Part shown: in pieces, positions 7,724-16,324 of the stretch
Layout: every line of letters begins with the position of its first letter
Numbering within the stretch: the first letter of the stretch is position 1
From: Hydrogenophaga sp.
GTDB lineage: Bacteria; Pseudomonadota; Gammaproteobacteria; Burkholderiales; Burkholderiaceae_C
Assembly: GCF_018780075.1 (NCBI RefSeq)
Contig: NZ_JADMKB010000031.1
Span: 1-37,846 of the forward strand
Direction: 5' to 3'
Length of the DNA: 37,846 nucleotides
Notes under the pieces: model-generated
Database searches by the model: none
Told to the model about the DNA's origin: nothing
What the model saw: the letters and a program-made list of their open reading frames with translations, nothing else
Translations under genes and position numbers: made by a program

Positions 7724-8716
7724 ATGAAAAAGACCCTGATTGCTCTGGCTGCCGTGGCCGCCACCGGCGCCGCTTTCGCGCAGTCTTCCGTGACCATTTA
7801 CGGCAAAGTGAACGTCAGCCTGGAAAAGTCCAGCCTTGGCACGAAGAACAATGAGGCTTCGCTGGATGACATTCACGGCAGCCGTCTGGGCTTTCGTGGT
7901 GCAGAAGACCTCGGCGGCGGTCTCCAGGCCAAATTCCACATTGAGCACCGTTTCCGTCCTGACACCGGCGCTGACGCCACGTTCAACCCCGGTGGCACCA
8001 ACCCAACGACTGGCGTTGTGACCCCTGCTTCGTCCACGATGTGGAACGGGCTGTCGACCGTTGGTCTGGCTGGTTCTTTTGGTGAAGTTCGCCTGGGCCG
8101 CTACTACAGCGCCCTGTTCTTGGGTGCCAACAACAAGCCCGATCCGTTCGGCGGCGACGGCGCTGGCGCTCTGCGTGGCATCGGCATGCAAACCACCACG
8201 TTGCCGGGGTACATCCGCACTGCCAACGTCATCCATTACAGCGGCAGCTTCAGCGGCGTGAACGTGGCTTTCTCCACCGGCCTGAAAGAAGGCGCAGCCA
8301 AGGCTCAAAACAGCGTCGCAGTTGGCTACGCCAACGGTCCTCTGGACGTGGGTGTTGGTTCCGAAAAGGGCGTTCCTGGCACGCTGACCAACGCCTATGC
8401 TACCTATGATCTGGGTGTGGCCAAGCTGGCCTTTGGTCTGGGCAATGCCAAGACCGCTGCTGGTGTGAAGACCGAAGGCCTGCTCTTCGGCGCCACGATC
8501 CCTGCGGGTCCTGGCAAGGTGCAAGTCGGCTTGGCCCGTGCCAAGAACAAGAATTCTGGCGTGGTGACCAACCAGAAGCTGGGTCTGGGCTACATCTACC
8601 CTCTGAGCAAGCGTACCGCCCTGGAAACCACCTATGGTCGTGACAGCAAGGCCGTCAGCGCGGTCACGGGCAAGAAGCAGTCCGGTTTCGACCTGACCCT
8701 GCACCACAACTTCTGA
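7724..8716 (+). CDS. Outer-membrane general porin (porin_4 / OmpC-like), first copy
   Basis: The 330-residue protein begins with a clear Sec signal peptide (MKKTLIALAAVAATGAAFA, cleaved before QSS) followed by SSVTIYGKVNVSLEK, the first beta-strand of betaproteobacterial trimeric 16-stranded porins. GSRLGFRGAEDLGGGLQAKFHIEH is the strongly conserved second hairpin, and the protein ends in aromatic Phe (TLHHNF), the outer-membrane insertion signal. It forms a diffusion channel for small solutes. GGAG lies nine bases before the ATG. Third-position choice is softer and more T-rich than in neighbours, as in highly expressed genes. A strong terminator follows at 8747, so it is monocistronic. The 271-base gap upstream (7453-7723) shared with coq7 shows no clear promoter to me. 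Confidence 0.95.
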   Translation: MKKTLIALAAVAATGAAFAQSSVTIYGKVNVSLEKSSLGTKNNEASLDDIHGSRLGFRGAEDLGGGLQAKFHIEHRFRPDTGADATFNPGGTNPTTGVVTPASSTMWNGLSTVGLAGSFGEVRLGRYYSALFLGANNKPDPFGGDGAGALRGIGMQTTTLPGYIRTANVIHYSGSFSGVNVAFSTGLKEGAAKAQNSVAVGYANGPLDVGVGSEKGVPGTLTNAYATYDLGVAKLAFGLGNAKTAAGVKTEGLLFGATIPAGPGKVQVGLARAKNKNSGVVTNQKLGLGYIYPLSKRTALETTYGRDSKAVSAVTGKKQSGFDLTLHHNF

Positions 8717-8746
8717 TCGTTGGCTGACGCCTGTCAGTCAACCGAA

Positions 8747-8786
8747 GAAAAAAAATCCCGCCAAGGAAACTTGGCGGGATTTTTTT
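8747..8786 (+). terminator. Intrinsic terminator after the first porin
   Basis: Stem ATCCCGCCAAG (8755-8765), GAAA tetraloop (8766-8769), stem CTTGGCGGGAT (8770-8780), then a T run to 8786. An A run lies on the left side, so it could also act from the right. Confidence 0.92.
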
Positions 8787-8815
8787 GATCAGTTGTCTTC
8801 CCGACATTTGGGCGC

Positions 8816-8878
8816 TGGTTTCGATGGTTGTGCGTCTGTTTCCAAAAAAAGACAGACAAGCGCCTCGAAACCATTTTT
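8816..8878. repeat. Nested imperfect inverted repeat between the two porins
   Basis: Outer arms TGGTTTCGA (8816-8824) and TCGAAACCA (8865-8873) are perfect complements; inner arms GTCTGT (8834-8839) and ACAGAC (8852-8857) nest inside, separated by asymmetric internal loops and an A-rich apex. Five T residues follow the right arm (8874-8878), so it could be a second, weaker terminator, or a protected 5' leader structure of the second porin mRNA. Confidence 0.5.
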
Positions 8879-8972
8879 AAGGGTATTCCCGCGCTATTTG
8901 AGTGACGCCGCGCTAGCATGAAGGGTCAGTTTCTCAATCGGGCCATGTGGCCCAGCTTTTAAGGATGTTCAT

Positions 8973-9893
8973 ATGAAAAAATCTCTGATTGCTCTTGCCG
9001 TTTTGGCTTCGGTGGCCGGTGTGGCCCAAGCCCAATCCTCCGTCAGCGTGTACGGTGTCGTTGACGCCGTTCTGCACAAAGACAAGGGCGTTCCCGCCAA
9101 GCTGACTTCGGGTGGCGTGAGCGGAAGCCGTCTGGGCTTCAAGGGCACGGAAGATCTGGGTGGTGGCCTGAAGGCCAACTTCCTGTTGGAGCACGGCTTC
9201 AACGTGGACACGGGCACCCAGCGCACCGCTGGTTCTTCTTTCGACCGTCAAGCCTATGTGGGCCTCGGTGGTGGTTTCGGTGAAGTGAAGCTGGGCAAGA
9301 TCTGGTCTGCCTACGACGACATTTCTGGCGCCACCAACCCCGTGTTTGACTCGGTGTTGTCCGTTGAGAACAGCATCTGGGCCAGCACCGGCTACGTGAG
9401 CAACCCTTCGAACGGCATCTACTTTGCATCGCCTTCTTTTGGCGGCGTGAGCGGTGCGTTCAGCACGAACCTGAAAGAAGGTTCGGGCAACCAGTCCAAT
9501 GCTTTCCACGTCAAGTACGAAGGCGGCCCGGTGTACGCTGGTGTGGCTTACCAGGTCGACAAGACCGCTGTGGGTGACACGAAGTTCACCCGCGTGAACG
9601 GTTCTTACGATCTGGGCGTTGCCAAGCTGCTGGCTGGTTACGGTAACGTCAAGGCCGGTAGCGCCAAGACCACCGACCTGTCCTTCGGTGCCGACATCCC
9701 GCTGGGCTCCAGCCTGACGCTGTCGACTGGCTATGCTTCTTCCAAGCTTGACGGTGCCGAGCGCGCTTCTGGCCTGAGCCTGGGCGTTGCTTACTCGCTG
9801 TCCAAGCGCACCACCGTGTACGGCGGCTTCCTGGACACCAAGAACGCTGGTCCTGACACCCGTTACGGCTTCGGTCTGAAGCACACGTTCTGA
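8973..9893 (+). CDS. Outer-membrane general porin (porin_4 / OmpC-like), second copy
   Basis: The 306-residue protein is a paralogue of the porin at 7724: signal peptide MKKSLIALAVLASVAGVAQA before QSS, first strand SSVSVYGVVDAVLHK, conserved GSRLGFKGTEDLGGGLKANFLLEHG, and a terminal KHTF. It is 24 residues shorter, mainly in the region that follows the second hairpin, so the extracellular loops or the constriction loop should differ. AAGGA lies seven bases before the ATG. Codon use is of the highly expressed type, with many GGT, GCT and TCC codons. It has its own terminator at 9928, so each porin can be expressed independently. Pore selectivity cannot be read from the sequence. Confidence 0.95.
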   Translation: MKKSLIALAVLASVAGVAQAQSSVSVYGVVDAVLHKDKGVPAKLTSGGVSGSRLGFKGTEDLGGGLKANFLLEHGFNVDTGTQRTAGSSFDRQAYVGLGGGFGEVKLGKIWSAYDDISGATNPVFDSVLSVENSIWASTGYVSNPSNGIYFASPSFGGVSGAFSTNLKEGSGNQSNAFHVKYEGGPVYAGVAYQVDKTAVGDTKFTRVNGSYDLGVAKLLAGYGNVKAGSAKTTDLSFGADIPLGSSLTLSTGYASSKLDGAERASGLSLGVAYSLSKRTTVYGGFLDTKNAGPDTRYGFGLKHTF

Positions 9894-9927
9894 TGAAGGC
9901 GGCCTTGGCCGCTTGATTCCAGAATCG

Positions 9928-9961
9928 AAAAAGCCACTTGGCAATGCCAAGTGGCTTTTTT
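9928..9961. terminator. Bidirectional intrinsic terminator between porin 2 and the HhH protein gene
   Basis: Perfect stem AAGCCACTTGGC (9931-9942) and GCCAAGTGGCTT (9946-9957) with an AAT loop. T residues follow on the plus strand and an A run precedes it, so it can end transcripts of both convergent genes. Confidence 0.93.
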
Positions 9962-9980
9962 CATGGTGAGCGCTGACGCG

Positions 9981-10322
9981 TTACTGCTTGGGGGTTGGGG
10001 CCGGCGCGGGCTTGGCCACTTTCTCCGTGGGTGCTGCAGCTTTGTTGGCGACCGCGGGCTTGAAGGCCTCACCGTTGACCGTCAGTCCCTCGGACGACAG
10101 TTTGGCGGCGCGCTTTTCTCCAATGCCAGGCATGCGTTCGATCAGGTCTGGCCAGTCCTTGAACTTGCCCGCTTTGCGCACCTCCAGCAACTTGCTGGAA
10201 GTGCCGGGACCAATGCCTTTGACGCTGTCGAGGTCGGCCGGACTGGCGGTATTGACATCGACGGCAGCGAATGCCCCGGCAGTGAACACGGCCAACAAAA
10301 CAGACAGCATTTTTTTGATCAT
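9981..10322 (-). CDS. Exported helix-hairpin-helix DNA-binding protein (ComEA-like, small)
   Basis: The 113-residue precursor has a signal peptide (MIKKMLSVLLAVFTAGAFA, cleaved near residue 19-20) and then one ComEA-type tandem HhH domain: VDVNTASPADLDSVKGIGPGTSSKLLE (GIG at 36-38) and MPGIGEKRAAKL (GIG at 66-68). The tail is Ala/Pro/Lys-rich (about 87-113). ComEA binds incoming double-stranded DNA in the periplasm during natural transformation, but many small stand-alone members have no proven competence role. AGGAGG is placed well before the ATG at 10322, which decides the start; an upstream in-frame extension exists but would bury the signal peptide. Confidence 0.9.
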   Translation of the reverse strand: MIKKMLSVLLAVFTAGAFAAVDVNTASPADLDSVKGIGPGTSSKLLEVRKAGKFKDWPDLIERMPGIGEKRAAKLSSEGLTVNGEAFKPAVANKAAAPTEKVAKPAPAPTPKQ

Positions 10323-10554
10323 GAGAGTTCCTCCTGAATTGATGAATTCGGTCATTGCCCTTGGGTGACCGGCCGCGGCAACGACCATCGCTGCCGCGTG
10401 AAAATTCTCCCAAAAGATGGGCTTGGTGGCTTCCCCCATGGGAGGGGCGTGTGACGGCAAACCCGCTAGACTGCGTCAATCGCAACAATATGTTGCCGAG
10501 TGTCTGTGTGGCCTGGTGTTCAGGTGGCAGGCTTGGTTCAGGTGCGTCTGGAGC

Positions 10555-11343
10555 ATGAATTTGAGAGTGTGGTTGCTGTTGATCTGTGCTGTGGTGTTGG
10601 CTTCTTGCGGGGGATTGATGCCCGCGGAGCGCTCCGGGCAACTTGCCGCTGATGCGGATCTGAGAGATGCACGTTCACATGACAATGCCGCTTGGAAGCT
10701 TGCGGTGGAGTCGCTTCTCCAAACGCCGCCAGGCGGCGACAGCTGGCAGTCGATGCACCTGCCGGGCAAGCGGTTTGCAGGTTTCGAGAGCACAGATCAG
10801 CAGGGCCGGCCTTCACTGTCTGTGAAGGCCGATCGGTCGGTCAGCATCCTGCGACAGCGGTTTGCCCCCTCGCTGACCGAGTTCGGGCAACTGTCTTTTT
10901 CATGGAGGGTGGATGCCCTGCCCGAAGGCGCCGATCTGGGCGAGGCCGAACATGCGGACGCTGCGGTGCGCATCCTCCTGGCCTTTGACGGGGACCGCAG
11001 CAAGTGGTCGGCTCGCAACCACCGCCTTTCTGAGATGAGCCGCCTGATGACGGGCGAAGAGCTGCCTTACGCGACGCTGGCCTATGTGTGGAGCAACCAA
11101 GGCGAACCCGGTTCGGTGATCGTCAATCCGCGCACCGACCGGATTCGCAAGCTGGTGGTGGAGAGTGGCGCAGGTCAGATCGGGCACTGGCGTGACTACC
11201 GACGTGATGTGCGTGCCGACTTCATCAAGGCGTTTGGAGAAGAGCCAGGTCCTTTGGTGGCGGTGGCGCTCATGACGGACACCGACAACACGCGAAGCCG
11301 CCTGCGCGCCTGGTATGGCCCGCTGACACTGGGGTCTCGATGA
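10555..11343 (+). CDS. DUF3047 family lipoprotein
   Basis: The 262-residue product starts with a lipoprotein signal peptide: hydrophobic stretch then the lipobox LASC with C18. The body matches DUF3047: strands around LSFSWRVDALPEGADLGEAEHADAAVRILLAFDGD, then TLAYVWSNQGEPGSVIVNPRTDRIRKLVVESG and a C-terminal ALMTDTDNTRSRLRAWYGPLTL. The ordering suggests a lectin-like beta-sandwich that binds something at the periplasmic face; no function has been established. The ATG at 10555 is chosen because it opens the signal peptide; GGAG is only one base away, so initiation may rely on the AGGTG further upstream. The next gene starts 108 bases on. Confidence 0.75.
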   Translation: MNLRVWLLLICAVVLASCGGLMPAERSGQLAADADLRDARSHDNAAWKLAVESLLQTPPGGDSWQSMHLPGKRFAGFESTDQQGRPSLSVKADRSVSILRQRFAPSLTEFGQLSFSWRVDALPEGADLGEAEHADAAVRILLAFDGDRSKWSARNHRLSEMSRLMTGEELPYATLAYVWSNQGEPGSVIVNPRTDRIRKLVVESGAGQIGHWRDYRRDVRADFIKAFGEEPGPLVAVALMTDTDNTRSRLRAWYGPLTLGSR

Positions 11344-11451
11344 CGGGTCTCTCGTGCTAAGGTTGCCTCTTTGCTGTGCGGACGTAGTTCGCGGCAAAAA
11401 TGGCCCTGCATCCGGCGGACGTTGACACAGCAGCCACCACACGCTCCAACG

Positions 11452-12435
11452 ATGTTTCCTTTCATTCTCAGGCGCCTGGCCCAGGCAGTGCTGGTCATGG
11501 TCTGCGTGGCGTTGCTGGCGTTCATGCTGTTCCAGCATGTGGGCGATCCGGTGGTGTTCCTGCTGGGGCAAGACGCCACGCCCGACCAGATCCGCGCGCT
11601 GCGTGCCGACCTGGGCCTGGATCAACCGTTTGTGGTCCAGTTCTGGCACTTCCTCGCCAACGCTGCGCAAGGTGAGTTTGGCATCAGCCTGCGCCAGGGC
11701 GCCAAGGTGTCTCGCCTGATCGCGGAACGCCTGCCGGCCACGCTGGAGCTGGCCTTTGTGGCGGCGGCGCTGGCCCTGGCACTGGGCATTCCCATGGGGG
11801 TGTACGCGGCCCTCCAGCGCGGCAGCGTGGTGAGCCAAATGTTCATGATGGTCTCGCTGCTGGGTGTGTCGCTGCCCACTTTCCTGATCGGCATTCTCTT
11901 GATCCTGGTCTTCTCGGTGAACCTGGGCTGGTTTCCCAGCTTTGGCCGCGGCGACGTGGTGCAGGTGGGCTGGTGGAGCACCGGTTTGCTGTCGCCGCAG
12001 GGCTGGCATCACATCATCTTGCCTGCGGCGACCCTGGCGATCTTCCAGCTTACGCTGATCATGCGACTCGTGCGCGCCGAGATGCTGGAGGTGCTTCGCA
12101 CCGACTACATCAAGTTCGCGCGCGCGCGCGGGCTGAGCAATCGCGCAGTGCACTTCGGCCATGCGCTCAAAAACACCCTGGTGCCGGTGATGACGATCAC
12201 CGGGCTGCAGCTCGGAGGCCTGATCGCCTTCGCCATCATCACGGAAACGGTGTTCCAGTGGCCCGGCATGGGGCTGCTGTTCATCCAGGCCGTGACGTTT
12301 GCCGACATACCCGTGATGGCGGCCTACCTGTGCCTGATCGCCCTGATCTTCGTGGTGATCAACCTGATCGTGGATCTGCTGTATTTTGTGGTCGATCCCC
12401 GCCTGCGTGTCGAAAAAACCGGGACCCACGGATGA
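11452..12435 (+). CDS. ABC transporter permease, DppB/OppB type
   Basis: The 327-residue protein is a full-length first permease of a peptide/nickel-class ABC importer. N-terminal helix FILRRLAQAVLVMVCVALLAFMLF is followed by the periplasmic DPVVFLLGQDATPDQIRALRADLGLDQP typical of DppB, then further helices and an EAA-type loop (MLEVLRTDYIKFARARGLSNRAVHFGHALKNTLVPV), which contacts the ATPase subunits. I choose ATG 11452 because it opens the membrane domain; the longer frame to 11371 has no family match. Its stop overlaps the start of the amidohydrolase gene (ATGA), so it begins a six-gene operon running to 18409. Confidence 0.93.
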   Translation: MFPFILRRLAQAVLVMVCVALLAFMLFQHVGDPVVFLLGQDATPDQIRALRADLGLDQPFVVQFWHFLANAAQGEFGISLRQGAKVSRLIAERLPATLELAFVAAALALALGIPMGVYAALQRGSVVSQMFMMVSLLGVSLPTFLIGILLILVFSVNLGWFPSFGRGDVVQVGWWSTGLLSPQGWHHIILPAATLAIFQLTLIMRLVRAEMLEVLRTDYIKFARARGLSNRAVHFGHALKNTLVPVMTITGLQLGGLIAFAIITETVFQWPGMGLLFIQAVTFADIPVMAAYLCLIALIFVVINLIVDLLYFVVDPRLRVEKTGTHG

Positions 12436-13661
12436 CCCTCATGCCCGCTGCACGCATCAAGGCCCAAGGCCGTGCCTTCGCGCACATCGCGTCCTTCCAC
12501 CCTGAACTCACGGCACTGAGGCGGGAACTGCACGCCCACCCAGAGATTGGGTTTGAAGAGCACTACACCTCGCGCAGGGTGGTGGAGTCGCTCAAGGTGT
12601 GTGGTGTGGACGAGATCCACACCGGCATCGGCAAGACCGGTGTGGTGGCACTCATCCACGGGCAGCAGCGCCGCAGCGGCAAGATGATCGGGTTGCGCGC
12701 CGACATGGACGCCTTGCCCATGACCGAGCACAACGACTTTGCCTGGAGGTCGGGCAAGCCCGGGTTGATGCACGGCTGCGGTCACGACGGACACACCGCC
12801 ATGCTGGTGGGGGCCGCCCGTTACCTGGCCGCCACGCGCGAGTTCAATGGCACGGCGGCGCTGATCTTCCAGCCCGGCGAAGAGGGGTTTGCCGGCGCCA
12901 AGGCGATGATCGAAGACGGCCTTTTCGAACGCTTCCCGGTGCAGTCGGTCTTCGCAATGCACAACTGGCCGCAGATGAAGCCTGGCACGGTGGGCATCAA
13001 CCCCGGTCCCATGATGGCGGCGGCCGATCGCATCACGATCGAGATCACGGGCAAGGGCGGCCATGGGGCGCATCCTTACATGACGGTGGACCCGGTGCTG
13101 GTCGCGGCGCACATCATCACCGCGGTGCAAAGCATCGTCTCGCGCAACGTGCGACCGCTCGACAACGCGGTCATCAGCCTCTGCGCCATGGAGGCCGGTG
13201 ACCTCGGCGCGTTCAGCGTGGTGCCGGGTAAGGCCACGCTGGTGGGCACGGTGCGCACCTTCAGCCCCGAGGTGCAGGAGCTGGTCGAGCGGCGCCTGCA
13301 CGATGTGTGCTCTGGTGTGGCGCTGGGCCTGGGGGCGTCGGCGCACGTGCTGTACGAGCGCGTCTATCCCGCGACCATCAATGCATCGGATGAAGCGGTG
13401 TTCGCTGGTGATGTGGCCGAGCGCCTGCTGGGCGCGGACCATGTCGACCGGACACTCGAACCGAGCATGGGCGCCGAAGACTTCTCCTTCATGCTGCAGG
13501 TCAAGCCCGGGGCCTACATGCGGCTGGGGCAGGGCGGCGAGGGAGGCTGCTTTTTGCACAACAGCCGTTACGATTTCAACGACGAGGTGCTGCCTCTGGG
13601 CGCTGCGCTGCATGCCGGCCTCATCGAACAAAGTTTGCCGTTGGGTGACCGTTCCCTTTGA
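12432..13661 (+). CDS. M20 family metallo-amidohydrolase (hippurate hydrolase-like)
   Basis: The 409-residue protein is an M20D-type zinc/manganese amidohydrolase: LRRELHAHPEIGFEE (29-43), LRADMDALPM (88-97), HGCGHDGHTAML (114-125, with C116 and H118), FQPGEEG (147-153, E150 and E151), AMHNWP (H177) and a dimerisation-domain GHGAHP. The C-terminal metal His is in CFLHN. Relatives cleave N-acyl amino acids, hippurate or acyl-peptides in the cytoplasm. Sitting inside a peptide ABC operon with ATGA coupling to the first permease, it probably processes the imported substrate. ATG 12432 and a second ATG at 12441 are both possible starts. Confidence 0.93.
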   Translation: MTLMPAARIKAQGRAFAHIASFHPELTALRRELHAHPEIGFEEHYTSRRVVESLKVCGVDEIHTGIGKTGVVALIHGQQRRSGKMIGLRADMDALPMTEHNDFAWRSGKPGLMHGCGHDGHTAMLVGAARYLAATREFNGTAALIFQPGEEGFAGAKAMIEDGLFERFPVQSVFAMHNWPQMKPGTVGINPGPMMAAADRITIEITGKGGHGAHPYMTVDPVLVAAHIITAVQSIVSRNVRPLDNAVISLCAMEAGDLGAFSVVPGKATLVGTVRTFSPEVQELVERRLHDVCSGVALGLGASAHVLYERVYPATINASDEAVFAGDVAERLLGADHVDRTLEPSMGAEDFSFMLQVKPGAYMRLGQGGEGGCFLHNSRYDFNDEVLPLGAALHAGLIEQSLPLGDRSL

Positions 13662-13695
13662 CGTTTTCATTTTCAACCTGTCCTGGAGAGACTTC

Positions 13696-15267
13696 ATGAG
13701 CTTCAAACCTTCGCTGATCACCGCGCTCGTGCTCACCGGCCTGGCCGGCGCCGCTGCGGCACAAACGGTGCGCATCGGCAACCAGGGGGATGCGTTGTCG
13801 ATGGACCCGCACTCGCTGAACGAGACGCTGCAACTGAGCGTGACCGGCAACGTCTACGAGCCGCTGGTGACCCGGGACAAAGACCTCCGGCTGGTGCCCG
13901 CGCTGGCCACCAGCTGGAAGCAGGTGTCGCCCACGGTCTGGCGTTTCGAGCTGCGCAAAGGCGTGAAATTTCACGACGGCAAGCCCTTCACGGCCGACGA
14001 CGTGGTGTTCAGCCTGTCCCGTGGAGCGGGTGACGGATCGGACATGCGCTCTTACACCAACGATTTCAAGGAAGTCCGGAAAATCAACGACTTCGCGGTC
14101 GAGATCGAAACCAAAGCGCCGTTCCCCATCCTGCCCGACCAGCTCTCGTTCTTCTACATCATGAGCAAGCAGTGGTGCGAAGACAACCAGGCCGTCAAGC
14201 CGGTGGACCGGCGCAAGGGCATCGAGAACGCCGCGTCCTTCCGCGCCAACGGCACCGGCCCGTTCCGCCTGCGCGAGCGCCAGCCCAACGTCAAGACCAG
14301 CTTCGTTCGCAACGGCAGCTACTGGGGCAAGATCGAAGGCAATGTGGTCAACGTGGAATACACGCCCATCGGCAACGACTCCACGCGCGTCGCTGCGCTG
14401 CTTTCGGGGCAAGTGGATGTGATCGAACCCGTGCCGGTGCAGGACGTGGCGCGCATCAACGCCAGCGGCAAGGCCAAGGTGCTGCAGGGCCCCGAGCTGC
14501 GCTGGATCTTCCTGGGGCTGGACCAGAAGCGCGACGAACTGCTGTATTCGAGCGTCAAGGGCAAGAACCCGTTCAAGGACAAGCGCGTGCGCCAGGCCTT
14601 CTACCAGGCCATCGACATAGTGGGCATCCAGAAATCCGTGATGCGGGGTGCGTCCACGCCGGCCGCCTTGCTCATTGGCCCGGGGGTGAACGGTTTTGAC
14701 CCGAGCCAGAACACCCGCTTGCCGTACGACCCGGAGGCCTCGAAGAAGTTGCTGGCCGATGCGGGCTACCCGAACGGGTTCGAGGTCGGGATGAACTGCC
14801 CCAACGATCGCTATGTCAACGACGGCAACATCTGCCAGGCCGTCGCGGCCAACCTGGCGAAGGTGGGCGTGAAGGTCAACCTGCAGGTGGAAACCAAAGG
14901 CACCTATTTCCCCAAGATCCTCAAGCGCGACACCAGCTTCTACCTGCTGGGCTGGTCGCCCAGCACCTACGACGCCCACAACGTGCTCAACGCGCTGATG
15001 CGTTGCGTGGACGACAAGGGCTCGGGCCAGTTCAACCTGGGTGCCTACTGCAACCCGAAGGTGGACGAGCTGACGCTCAAGGTTCAGTCTGAAACCGACA
15101 AGCCCAAACGCGACGCGATGATCAAGGAGGCCTTCAAGCTGCATTCGGACGACGTCGGTCACCTGCCGTTGCACCAGCAGGCGCTGGCCTGGGGTGTCGG
15201 CAGCAATGTGCAGTTGACGCAGCGCGCCGACAACCAGATGCCGTTCCGATACATCTCGGTCAAGTAG
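13696..15267 (+). CDS. ABC transporter periplasmic substrate-binding protein, family 5 (DppA/OppA type)
   Basis: The 523-residue precursor has a signal peptide (MSFKPSLITALVLTGLAGAAAA, cleaved before Q23). The mature part is a class C binding protein of the peptide/nickel family: GNVYEPLVTRDKDLRLVPALATSWK, then WRFELRKGVKFHDGKPFTADDVVFSL, the family signature, and a C-terminal lobe with DKRVRQAFYQAID. The ligand cannot be read out; the coupled M20 hydrolase suggests an acylated amino acid or a peptide. GGAGAG lies before the ATG. It is followed by repeat A1 at 15273-15354, which separates it from the second permease and may dampen downstream expression. Confidence 0.95.
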   Translation: MSFKPSLITALVLTGLAGAAAAQTVRIGNQGDALSMDPHSLNETLQLSVTGNVYEPLVTRDKDLRLVPALATSWKQVSPTVWRFELRKGVKFHDGKPFTADDVVFSLSRGAGDGSDMRSYTNDFKEVRKINDFAVEIETKAPFPILPDQLSFFYIMSKQWCEDNQAVKPVDRRKGIENAASFRANGTGPFRLRERQPNVKTSFVRNGSYWGKIEGNVVNVEYTPIGNDSTRVAALLSGQVDVIEPVPVQDVARINASGKAKVLQGPELRWIFLGLDQKRDELLYSSVKGKNPFKDKRVRQAFYQAIDIVGIQKSVMRGASTPAALLIGPGVNGFDPSQNTRLPYDPEASKKLLADAGYPNGFEVGMNCPNDRYVNDGNICQAVAANLAKVGVKVNLQVETKGTYFPKILKRDTSFYLLGWSPSTYDAHNVLNALMRCVDDKGSGQFNLGAYCNPKVDELTLKVQSETDKPKRDAMIKEAFKLHSDDVGHLPLHQQALAWGVGSNVQLTQRADNQMPFRYISVK

Positions 15268-15272
15268 TGGAA

Positions 15273-15354
15273 CCCCCCTGCGCCGCCTTCGGCGTCTTCC
15301 CCCCAGGGGGACGCCAGCAGCGGCCCGGCGAAGCCGGTTCCGCGCTGGCCCTGG
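15273..15354 (+). repeat. Intergenic GC-rich repeat A, copy 1
   Basis: The stretch contains three dyads: GCCGCC-TTC-GGCG, CCCCCCAGGGGG and CCGGCGAAGCCGG. The same string of dyads, in the reverse orientation, lies at 18544-18630. It separates the binding-protein gene from the second permease gene. It is non-coding as far as I can see and looks like a dispersed, REP-like element. Confidence 0.75.
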
Positions 15355-15355
15355 A

Positions 15356-16324
15356 TTGACCTCCCCTCTGGCCTCACGATGGGTGGGGTCATCGACATCG
15401 AAAGCGCCTTCGTTGATTGCTTATGTTCGCCGCTGGCTTGACAGCGATGTCGGCCACAGTTTTCGCTCTTCGCCCACCGCCATGGTGGCGGCGTTGATTG
15501 CGTTCATCTGTGTGTTCTGCGCGGTGTTTGCGCCCTGGGTCGCGCCGCACAACCCGTTCGATCTGGCGACACTGGAGCTGTCGAACGCGCGCCTGCCGCC
15601 GGCCTGGATGGAGGGCGGCAGCGCGCGGTTCTGGCTGGGCACGGAAGACCAGGGCCGAGACATCCTCTCGGCGCTGATGTACGGCGCGCGCATCTCGCTG
15701 GCCGTCGGGGTGTCCTCGGTGGTGCTGTCGGTGCTGATCGGTGTGTCGCTGGGCTTGCTGGCGGGTTTTCTGGGGGGCTGGACGGACACCGTGCTGATGC
15801 GGCTGTGCGACGTGATGTTGTCGTTCCCCCCCATCCTCATCGCCTTGCTGATCGCGGGCGTGGGGCGGGCGCTGTTTCCCGGCGCGCAGGATTCCCTGGC
15901 GTTTGGTGTGCTGGTGGTGTCCATCACCCTCACGGGCTGGGTGCAGTACGCGCGCACGGTGCGCGGCTCCACGCTGGTCGAGCGCAACAAGGAGTACGTG
16001 CAGGCCGCGCGCGTCACGGGCGTGCCGCCGCTGCGCATCATGCGCCGCCATGTGTTGCCCAACGTCATGGGCCCGGTGCTGGTGCTCGCCACGATCCAGG
16101 TGGCCACCGCCATCATCACCGAGGCCACGCTGTCGTTCCTGGGGGTCGGCGCGCCGGTGACGTCACCCTCGCTGGGCACGCTCATCCGCAATGGCAACGA
16201 CTACCTGTTTTCCGGCGAGTGGTGGATCACCATCTTCCCCGGCGCCATGCTGGTGCTGATCGCGCTGAGCGTGAATCTGCTGGGCGACTGGCTGCGCGAT
16301 GCGCTGAATCCGAGGCTCAGATGA
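15356..16324 (+). CDS. ABC transporter permease, DppC/OppC type
   Basis: The 322-residue protein is the second permease of the peptide-class importer. The first helix is MVAALIAFICVFCAVFAPWVAP, followed by periplasmic HPNPFD-like HNPFDLATLELSNARLPPAW, LGTEDQGRDILSALMYGARISLAVG (the DppC signature) and the EAA loop EYVQAARVTGVPPLRIMRRHVLPNVM. The start is uncertain: no ATG lies before the first helix, and candidates are TTG 15356, GTG 15383 and TTG 15413, none with a strong ribosome site. Repeat A1 ends just upstream, so insertion of that element may have replaced the original start region. Its stop is followed at once by repeat B1. Confidence 0.9.
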   Translation: MTSPLASRWVGSSTSKAPSLIAYVRRWLDSDVGHSFRSSPTAMVAALIAFICVFCAVFAPWVAPHNPFDLATLELSNARLPPAWMEGGSARFWLGTEDQGRDILSALMYGARISLAVGVSSVVLSVLIGVSLGLLAGFLGGWTDTVLMRLCDVMLSFPPILIALLIAGVGRALFPGAQDSLAFGVLVVSITLTGWVQYARTVRGSTLVERNKEYVQAARVTGVPPLRIMRRHVLPNVMGPVLVLATIQVATAIITEATLSFLGVGAPVTSPSLGTLIRNGNDYLFSGEWWITIFPGAMLVLIALSVNLLGDWLRDALNPRLR

